A DNA stretch of 43,677 nt from an uncultured Oscillospiraceae bacterium (GTDB lineage: Bacteria; Bacillota; Clostridia; Oscillospirales; Ruminococcaceae), in contig UQBC01000021.1 in assembly GCA_900539195.1 (NCBI GenBank), forward strand, positions 1-43,677. The letters are read 5' to 3'. Every line of letters starts with the position of its first letter. Position 1 is the first letter of the stretch. The position numbers were made by a program, and so were the translations under genes. The notes beneath the pieces were generated by a model. That model searched no databases and was not told the origin of the DNA. It was given only the letters and a program-made list of their open reading frames with translations. Below are positions 38,862 to 43,677 of this stretch, piece by piece.

Positions 38862-39560
38862 TCACAGAATATCACAGTTCATAATGCCGAAAACGGATAT
38901 TTTTGCAAAATCGTTATCCGTGCTGTCGCAGGCGGTTTCTTCTGAACTTTCACTATTGCTATCACCGCCGCCGAAAAGACCCTGCAACGCCTCGAATATT
39001 GCAAACTTTATTTCATAATCACGGCTTTCTTCAACCCGTTTGCTTTGTTCTTCGGTAAAAAATTCACCTGATGCGGCAGGCAGGCACAGCGGCGGGAACA
39101 TTACGCACCACCAGTTTCTGCCCTCTGCATTTCCGATAAGCAGACGGACGGCTGTGTATTCTCCTGCCGGTAAGGTTACATTCTCGTACTTTCTGGTGGT
39201 GAAATATGTTTTTGCGACCTCGCATTTTACATTGTAGCTGTAGCCTTTGGAATGTACAAATTCGTTAGCCTTTTCTTCGATTTCGGCTCTGCGTTCGTTT
39301 GCAACGGCTACCGATTGACTGAAGCTGTCACAGTTTCCGAATACATCCGAAAACGTTGTCAGCATATAGTCACGCAGATCGTATTTCAGCGTCTGGTCGT
39401 CATTGCTGTCCGAGTTTGCCAGTATATGAAGCCTCAGCACCTCCTGCGGCTTTTCCTCGCAATCCTCCGCAAATGCCGTGAAACCCGTTATTACAAGGCT
39501 CAGCACCGCACCGAATATCATAACCTTATCAAGAATATTACGTTTAAAAAAACCTGTCAT
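38862..39560 (-). CDS. spoIIR: Stage II sporulation protein R
   Basis: 232 aa. A signal-anchor (about 12-31) leads to the conserved core: EVLRLHILANSDSNDDQTLKYDLRD, the ERRAEIEEKANEFV helix and GNAEGRNWWCVMFPPLC. In Bacillus this protein is made in the forespore under sigma-F and secreted into the intermembrane space, where it triggers SpoIIGA to cleave pro-sigma-E. The C-terminal 35 residues are acidic and serine-rich and look disordered. The gene follows nadE and its start lies inside a long hairpin (39551-39607), which suggests control of its expression at the RNA level. Confidence 0.94.
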   Translation of the reverse strand: MTGFFKRNILDKVMIFGAVLSLVITGFTAFAEDCEEKPQEVLRLHILANSDSNDDQTLKYDLRDYMLTTFSDVFGNCDSFSQSVAVANERRAEIEEKANEFVHSKGYSYNVKCEVAKTYFTTRKYENVTLPAGEYTAVRLLIGNAEGRNWWCVMFPPLCLPAASGEFFTEEQSKRVEESRDYEIKFAIFEALQGLFGGGDSNSESSEETACDSTDNDFAKISVFGIMNCDIL

Positions 39561-39607
39561 AAGTACCTCCGTAGCATTTAGCTTTGTGAGGTAATTATTG
39601 ACAGGTT
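39546..39607 (-). promoter_or_regulatory. Terminator-like hairpin over the spoIIR ribosome site and start
   Basis: In the minus-strand RNA, AACCUGUCA (39607-39599) pairs with UGACAGGUU (39559-39551), and UACCUC (39593-39588 side) pairs with GAGGUA (39569-39564). The second pairing covers the GGAGG ribosome site; the first covers UG of the start codon and the next two codons. Five further U residues follow the stem directly, so the structure also looks like an intrinsic terminator located 27 bases after the nadE stop. Confidence 0.75.
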
Positions 39608-39633
39608 GGTTTCATTTATTCGCAGATAAGACT

Positions 39634-41580
39634 TTATTTCAGATTTTCTATCTGACTTAACCACAGCGTTGCACAGGCATCGCTCGGCATTCTCCAGTCG
39701 CCTCTGGGTGACAGCGTTACCGATCCGACCTTAGGACCGTCGGGCAGGCACGAACGCTTGAACTGCTGTGAGAAGAAACGGCGGTAGAAGGTTTTCAGCC
39801 ATTTCAGTATTGTTTCACGGTCATACGCACCGTCAAAAGCGTACAGCGCAAGCCTGAATACTTTTTCGGGGGTAAATCCCCATCTTATGCCGTTGTACAG
39901 GAAGAAATCATGAAGCTCGTAAGGACCTACAAGGTCTTCGGTTTTCTGCGATATTTCTCCGTTATGTGCAGGCAGAAGTTCGGGGCTTACAGGCGTATCA
40001 AGTATATCCTCAAGCGATTCTTTGAGCAGCTTGTTATCTGTCGTCTTGCTGTAGTAGCTGACAAGATGCTTGATAAGCGTCTTGGGTATCGAACAGTTCA
40101 CGCCATACATAGACATATGATCGCCGTTGTAAGTCGCCCAGCCGAGAGCAAGCTCGGACAAATCGCCCGTGCCTATTACAAGTCCGCCCGTCTGATTGGC
40201 AATGTTCATAAGCACCTTTGTGCGTTCTCTTGCCTGACCGTTTTCAAATACCACGGACAAATCGTTTATATCGTGTCCGATGTCCAGAAAATGCTGTTTT
40301 ACGCTGTCGGTTATGTCAATCTCACGCAGTGTGACTCCGATTGCCTCGCATATCTTCACAGCGTTTGATTTTGTGCGTTTTGTTGTGCCGAAGCACGGCA
40401 TTGTCACCGCTACAATATCCGTCATAGGTCTGCCGAGCAGCTTCATGGCATTGGCACATACAAGAAGTGCAAGCGTGCTGTCAAGTCCTCCCGAGATTCC
40501 TATAACGGCGGTTTTTGCGTAAGTATGGGCAAGGCGCTTTTTAAGTCCGTGTGCCTGCATCGAAAGAATAAGCTCGCATCTCTTGTCGGTCTCATCGGCA
40601 GAGTAGGGGATAAACGGTGTGCGTGATACAAAACGTGTTATCTTTGTATCGGTGAGCGGTATATCAAACCATATAGTTTCCGTATCGCATTTGTCATTTC
40701 TGAATGATGTGTTTTTTCTGCGTTCAAATGCCAGCTTGTTTACGTCTATTTCGCTGATAACATAATCGTTTGAGAAAAGCTCGCTTTCGGCAAGCGTTGC
40801 ACCGTTTTCGGCGATTATGTTATGCCCTGAGAATACAAGGTCCTGCGTGCTTTCGCCTTCTCCTGCGGAGCAGTAGATATAACCCGAAATAAGCCTTGCA
40901 GATTGATTTAAAACGAGCGAACGGCGGTATTCCGACTTTCCTATCATCTCGTTGCTTGCGGAAAGATTAAGAATGATATTTGCACCTTCCTGTGCAAGAT
41001 ATGTCGAGGGAGGGCAGGGTGACCACAGATCTTCGCACAGCTCGATTCCGAAAGAAAAATCGTGCATATTATTACAACAGAATATAAGTCCCGCACCGAA
41101 ATATGCACTCAGCGAATCGTCGCATTCGCCGTCGGTATCCGTGTCAAACCGGTTTAAAAAATATTCGCATTTACTGCCGTCCCAGGCGGTAAAGTGGCGC
41201 ATCTCGTAAAATTCGTTGTAGTTCGGCAGGTACTGCTTAGGCACATAGCCCAGCACTTTTCCGTGATATGTCACAGCCGCACAGTTATACAGCTTGCTGT
41301 CAAACTGCATCGGCAGTCCGACTACAGTTATCATATCAAGCTCAGACAGTTCTTCCAGAATCGTTACGAGCGCATTCTTAGCACCGTCAAGGAGCGTTGT
41401 CTGATAGAACAGATCCTGACAGGTGTAACCCGTGATGCACAGTTCAGGGAAAACTGCGAGCTTTACATCTTTTTTAGCAAGCTCCTTTGCCAAAGAGATT
41501 ATCTGCTTTGCGTTGTGCTTACAGTCGGCAACCTTAATCTCAGGTGTTGCCGCCGCTACTTTTATAAATCCGTCTTTCAT
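39634..41580 (-). CDS. nadE: Glutamine-dependent NAD+ synthase
   Basis: 648 aa, the long two-domain form. The N-terminal nitrilase-like glutaminase has the triad E46 (AVFPELCITGY), a lysine near 114 (VPKQYLPNYNEF) and a cysteine near 178 (GIELCEDLWSP). The synthetase domain has the P-loop GISGGLDSTLAL near 360 and GTGDLSELALGWATYNGDHM. It amidates nicotinate adenine dinucleotide with ammonia from glutamine as the last step to NAD. It lies 22 bp after a hydrolase gene and probably shares its promoter. The ribosome site is weak. Confidence 0.96.
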   Translation of the reverse strand: MKDGFIKVAAATPEIKVADCKHNAKQIISLAKELAKKDVKLAVFPELCITGYTCQDLFYQTTLLDGAKNALVTILEELSELDMITVVGLPMQFDSKLYNCAAVTYHGKVLGYVPKQYLPNYNEFYEMRHFTAWDGSKCEYFLNRFDTDTDGECDDSLSAYFGAGLIFCCNNMHDFSFGIELCEDLWSPCPPSTYLAQEGANIILNLSASNEMIGKSEYRRSLVLNQSARLISGYIYCSAGEGESTQDLVFSGHNIIAENGATLAESELFSNDYVISEIDVNKLAFERRKNTSFRNDKCDTETIWFDIPLTDTKITRFVSRTPFIPYSADETDKRCELILSMQAHGLKKRLAHTYAKTAVIGISGGLDSTLALLVCANAMKLLGRPMTDIVAVTMPCFGTTKRTKSNAVKICEAIGVTLREIDITDSVKQHFLDIGHDINDLSVVFENGQARERTKVLMNIANQTGGLVIGTGDLSELALGWATYNGDHMSMYGVNCSIPKTLIKHLVSYYSKTTDNKLLKESLEDILDTPVSPELLPAHNGEISQKTEDLVGPYELHDFFLYNGIRWGFTPEKVFRLALYAFDGAYDRETILKWLKTFYRRFFSQQFKRSCLPDGPKVGSVTLSPRGDWRMPSDACATLWLSQIENLK

Positions 41581-41602
41581 ATTGTTCTTTTCGGCTTAAG
41601 GC

Positions 41603-42568
41603 TTAAAATTCGTAATTGCCTGTCATTCCGCCGACCTTTCTTTCTATCCAGGTTAAAATATCATCGAAAACTATTTCCTTCATAGTTTCGTTTACAAGCT
41701 CGTGACGTGCGCCGGGGTACAGCTTGATATCAACGTTGCAGCACTCGTCAATCAGCTTTGCGTATACGTTTCTTACGCCCTTGCCGTATCCGCCGACAGG
41801 GTCTGCCGTTCCTGCCATGAATATAACAGGCAGCTTTTTAGGCACCTTTTCAGCCCACTGCTGACTTGACACTCTGCGAAGAAGGGTAGTAAGGTCAACA
41901 AATCCGCTTGCCGTAAACACAAAATTGCTCTTTTCATCGTCGATATACTTCTTTACAACATCTCTGTCGTGAGTGAGCCAGTCATAGATAGTCTGACAAT
42001 CTTTGATTTTGTCGTTATATACTCCGAAAATGAGAGCGTTCAGCTTATCGCTGCGGAAACGTTCGCCCTTCAAGGAAACAACGGAGCGTGTAGCTCTTAC
42101 TCCTATTTCGGAAAGTGCCTTGTCATCGCCCGTACCCATAATTACGGCGCAGGTCAGCTCGTTAGGAAAGCGTGTGAGATACAGCCTTGCAACAAAACTG
42201 CCCATACTGTGGCCTATAAGTATATACGGCAGTGCAGGGTACTTCTTCTTCATTATCATCGTCATACGGTGCAGATCGTTTACAAGATGACTCCAGCCGT
42301 CCTTTTCGGCAAAAAAGCCGAGATCGTCGTTTGATCTGACGCTGTTTCCGTGGCCGAGATGGTCGTTACCGCAGACGATATATCCGTGTGAGGTAAGAAA
42401 ATCCGCGAAGTGTTCATAACGCTCAATATATTCACACATACCATGTGAGATCTGGATGATACCCTTATATCCGCCATTTGTAAGAGCAGCGGGTACATAG
42501 ATGTAATAGGCACAGTTATCGGTGCCGTTCGAGGATTCAAAGGTTCCGGTAATCTTTTCGTATGCCAT
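41603..42568 (-). CDS. Alpha/beta hydrolase, monoacylglycerol lipase-like
   Basis: 321 aa. The nucleophile elbow is GHSMGS with S121. The oxyanion region is SHGMCEYIERYEHF and NDHLGHG. The acid and base are probably the Asp in AGTADPVGG and the His in GARHELVNE. This is the Hydrolase_4 / lysophospholipase layout with a cap domain between. No signal peptide, so cytosolic. AAAGGAG precedes ATG. Substrate is likely a lipid ester, but that is inferred only from family. It leads an operon with nadE. Confidence 0.88.
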   Translation of the reverse strand: MAYEKITGTFESSNGTDNCAYYIYVPAALTNGGYKGIIQISHGMCEYIERYEHFADFLTSHGYIVCGNDHLGHGNSVRSNDDLGFFAEKDGWSHLVNDLHRMTMIMKKKYPALPYILIGHSMGSFVARLYLTRFPNELTCAVIMGTGDDKALSEIGVRATRSVVSLKGERFRSDKLNALIFGVYNDKIKDCQTIYDWLTHDRDVVKKYIDDEKSNFVFTASGFVDLTTLLRRVSSQQWAEKVPKKLPVIFMAGTADPVGGYGKGVRNVYAKLIDECCNVDIKLYPGARHELVNETMKEIVFDDILTWIERKVGGMTGNYEF

Positions 42569-42612
42569 AGACTTTCTCCTTTCATCGGACGCAGTAACGT
42601 ATTTTATATACT

Positions 42613-42641
42613 ATTATATCAAATGATGCCCGGAAATACAA
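42613..42641 (-). promoter_or_regulatory. Promoter of the hydrolase-nadE operon
   Basis: Minus strand TTGTAT (42636-42641), 17-bp spacer and TATAAT (42613-42618). Confidence 0.7.
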
Positions 42642-42721
42642 GCACAACGAAAAAAACAGAAAGAGTGAGATACCTGAAATTCTTAATAAGACCGAAAAGA
42701 AGAAAAAATTTAAAAAAAGTC

Positions 42722-42750
42722 TTGACAATGTGATTTTGCTGTGTTATAAT
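42722..42750 (+). promoter_or_regulatory. Consensus promoter of the tRNA cluster
   Basis: TTGACA (42722-42727), 17-bp spacer and TATAAT (42745-42750), about 53 bases before the first tRNA. Confidence 0.9.
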
Positions 42751-42803
42751 ATACAAGCGTCAAAGAGATATGTGCAGTTCGATAAGCATACTTTGACTTA
42801 TAT

Positions 42804-42878
42804 GCGGGTGTAGTTCAATGGCTAGAATCCCAGCCTTCCAAGCTGGTTGTGTGGGTTCGATTCCCATCACCCGCTCCA
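42804..42878 (+). tRNA. tRNA-Gly (anticodon UCC)
   Basis: 75 bases with encoded CCA. Acceptor GCGGGTG pairs fully with CACCCGC, the anticodon loop CTTCCAA has TCC at 42837-42839, and the T-arm is GTGGG TTCGATT CCCAT. Confidence 0.97.
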
Positions 42879-42880
42879 TA

Positions 42881-42900
42881 GTTTTCACGAAAGTGAAAAC
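42881..42900 (+). other. GNRA-capped hairpin between tRNA-Gly and tRNA-Arg
   Basis: GTTTTCAC and GTGAAAAC pair perfectly around GAAA, followed by TTATTTATTT. It could be a weak terminator or a processing signal. Confidence 0.6.
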
Positions 42901-42934
42901 TTATTTATTTGATAAATATGAAAATGCAGACCAT

Positions 42935-43011
<77 letters not shown>

Positions 43012-43017
43012 TTTATG

Positions 43018-43094
43018 GTGGGTGTAGCGTAGCTGGTTAACGCGTCGGATTGTGGTCCCGAAGATCGTGGGTTCGAGTCCCATCTCCCACCCCA
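43018..43094 (+). tRNA. tRNA-His (anticodon GUG)
   Basis: 77 bases with encoded CCA; G43017 supplies the extra 5' G paired with C73. Anticodon GTG at 43052-43054. Two stem mismatches are visible: T6/T67 in the acceptor and A31/C39 at the end of the anticodon stem. D-arm and T-arm are regular. Confidence 0.92.
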
Positions 43095-43106
43095 TATTTA
43101 TTAAGA

Positions 43107-43149
43107 ACAAATGCCGCCTGCGCTGGGCTTAAGTGCCGGCGGCATTTGT
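43107..43149 (+). other. 12-bp hairpin between tRNA-His and tRNA-Gln
   Basis: ACAAATGCCGCC (43107-43118) and GGCGGCATTTGT (43138-43149) are exact complements around a 19-base loop, followed by TTATAC. It fills most of the spacer. Terminator, processing signal or a small repeat are all possible. Confidence 0.65.
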
Positions 43150-43155
43150 TTATAC

Positions 43156-43230
43156 TGGGATATAGCCAAGTGGTAAGGCAACGGACTTTGACTCCGTCAC
43201 TCGTGGGTTCAAATCCCGCTATCCCAGCCA
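43156..43230 (+). tRNA. tRNA-Gln (anticodon UUG)
   Basis: 75 bases with encoded CCA. Acceptor TGGGATA pairs with TATCCCA, the anticodon loop CTTTGAC has TTG at 43178-43180, and the T-arm is GTGGG TTCAAAT CCCGC. Confidence 0.97.
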
Positions 43231-43240
43231 AATATCGTTT

Positions 43241-43270
43241 AAACCGCATTGTTATGCGGTTTATTTTTTT
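43241..43270 (+). terminator. Terminator of the tRNA cluster
   Basis: AAACCGCAT (43241-43249) pairs with ATGCGGTTT (43254-43262), followed by ATTTTTTT. Confidence 0.95.
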
Positions 43271-43299
43271 ACTGACCGAAATTTACACGAATAGGCGAT

Positions 43300-43326
43300 G
43301 CTCCCGGCATAAAGTCGGGAGCTTTT
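43300..43326 (+). terminator. Second terminator-like hairpin
   Basis: GCTCCCG (43300-43306) pairs with CGGGAGC (43316-43322), then TTTTG. It lies just past the stop of the opposing small zinc-ribbon gene and may back up the tRNA terminator. Confidence 0.65.
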
Positions 43327-43327
43327 G

Positions 43328-43546
43328 TTATTTAAGTTTGTTTCCACATTTGATGCATTCATCGGGAATATTCCCTTTTATGTAGCTTGCACCACATTCA
43401 TTGCAATATACAATATCATCTGCCGTCAGTTTTGAATGTAGCTGTATGTTGCTTTTTGGCACTTTAGGAGCTTTACGAGCCTTGATTTTACTTGATACTT
43501 TTGCTATTGGAACAACAAAAATTGCTATCGGAGCGTAAATTCCCAA
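43328..43546 (-). CDS. Small zinc-ribbon protein with hydrophobic N-terminus
   Basis: Up to 72 aa from a TTG. Residues 2-15 are hydrophobic (GIYAPIAIFVVPIA), then a basic segment, then YCNECGASYIKGNIPDECIKCGNKL, a two-pair zinc ribbon. It may be a membrane-tethered zinc ribbon, or the gene may be the end of a longer, decayed one: no ribosome site is visible and an upstream stop is close. Its function is unknown. Confidence 0.5.
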   Translation of the reverse strand: MGIYAPIAIFVVPIAKVSSKIKARKAPKVPKSNIQLHSKLTADDIVYCNECGASYIKGNIPDECIKCGNKLK

Positions 43547-43587
43547 AGTAAATTATTAAAAAAATTTTCAATTGTAAATTTTTGTGC

Positions 43588-43616
43588 TTGACAAGTGTAA
43601 AAATTTCTGCTATAAT
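43588..43616 (+). promoter_or_regulatory. Consensus promoter of tRNA-Leu
   Basis: TTGACA (43588-43593), 17-bp spacer and TATAAT (43611-43616), 14 bases before the tRNA 5' end. Confidence 0.9.
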
Positions 43617-43630
43617 AAATAAGCTGATTT

Positions 43631-43677
43631 GCGGGGATGCTGGAATCGGCAGACAGGCAAGCTTGAGGTGCTTGTGT
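43631..43677 (+). tRNA. tRNA-Leu (anticodon GAG), cut by window end
   Basis: The first 47 bases are present: acceptor GCGGGGA, a leucine-type D-arm, and anticodon stem CAAGC/GCTTG with GAG at 43665-43667. The variable arm and 3' half lie beyond the window. Confidence 0.9.

Noticed and set aside
43037..43385. Open frames on both strands across the tRNA genes
   Set aside because: They translate tRNA sequence and terminator hairpins and are the common artefact seen over tRNA clusters.

Overview
The window looks like chromosomal DNA of a low-to-mid GC, spore-forming Clostridia, most likely a Ruminococcus / [Eubacterium] siraeum-type member of the Oscillospiraceae. Spore-formation genes (spoIIR, the ytfI-ytfJ/gerW pair), a Firmicute-style scpA-scpB locus, AAAGGAG ribosome sites and TTGACA/TATAAT promoters with 17-bp spacers support this. 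The genus is an inference from protein style; no 16S gene is present. No prophage, transposase or CRISPR array is visible.

Layout. 1-8.9 kb (+): a signalling operon with a double-receiver protein, a cytosolic hybrid kinase with a PocR-like sensor, a GGDEF-REC-HD-GYP protein, a ligand-binding lipoprotein and a membrane hybrid kinase ending in HPt. None of the five has a DNA-binding domain, so the likely output is c-di-GMP. 8.9-13.6 kb (-): a decayed aldo/keto reductase, a CLC-F-like anion carrier, birA behind a possible BirA operator, an Mrp/ApbC ATPase, an acidic zinc-ribbon protein and efp. 13.9-14.8 kb (+): a secreted surface protein with an unusual NSNTG sorting signal, followed by about 0.9 kb of non-coding, hairpin-rich DNA. 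15.8-19.5 kb (-): an RNHCP protein and a three-gene biotin-dependent carboxyltransferase set (12S-like, 1.3S-like, 5S-like) with neither biotin carboxylase nor membrane pump subunit. 19.6-25.3 kb (-): a long housekeeping operon, M50 protease, scpA, scpB, ytfI, ytfJ, D,D-carboxypeptidase, rluB and a small GNAT-like gene. 25.4-27.9 kb (-): a TAXI binding lipoprotein coupled to a GltS carrier, then a small repeat protein.

28-29.6 kb holds a PHP-domain protein, a four-helix-bundle gene between two copies of a dispersed repeat, and tRNA-Arg(CCU). 29.6-34.2 kb holds a MacAB-like exporter split over divergent transcripts, a TetR regulator with two operators over its own consensus promoter, a cysteine-rich KTR protein and a small membrane protein. 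34.2-35.6 kb is a compact island: two small membrane proteins divergent from a 69-codon XRE repressor that seems to start at ATT, with two operators between them and near-identical terminators at each end. 35.6-38.7 kb is a second ABC exporter (two FtsX-type permeases plus an ATPase) with an inverted repeat just after its promoter. 38.8-42.6 kb (-) holds an alpha/beta hydrolase, nadE and spoIIR; the spoIIR ribosome site and start codon lie inside a terminator-like hairpin. 42.7 kb to the end is a tRNA cluster (Gly, Arg, His, Gln, then Leu cut by the window edge) and a small zinc-ribbon gene.

How the parts connect: birA would biotinylate the 1.3S-like carrier. The lipoprotein and membrane kinase of the first operon look like a receptor pair, feeding HPt and receiver domains and finally the GGDEF/HD-GYP enzyme. 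The TAXI and GltS genes look like one uptake system. All functions are inferred from sequence features read by eye; no database search was run.
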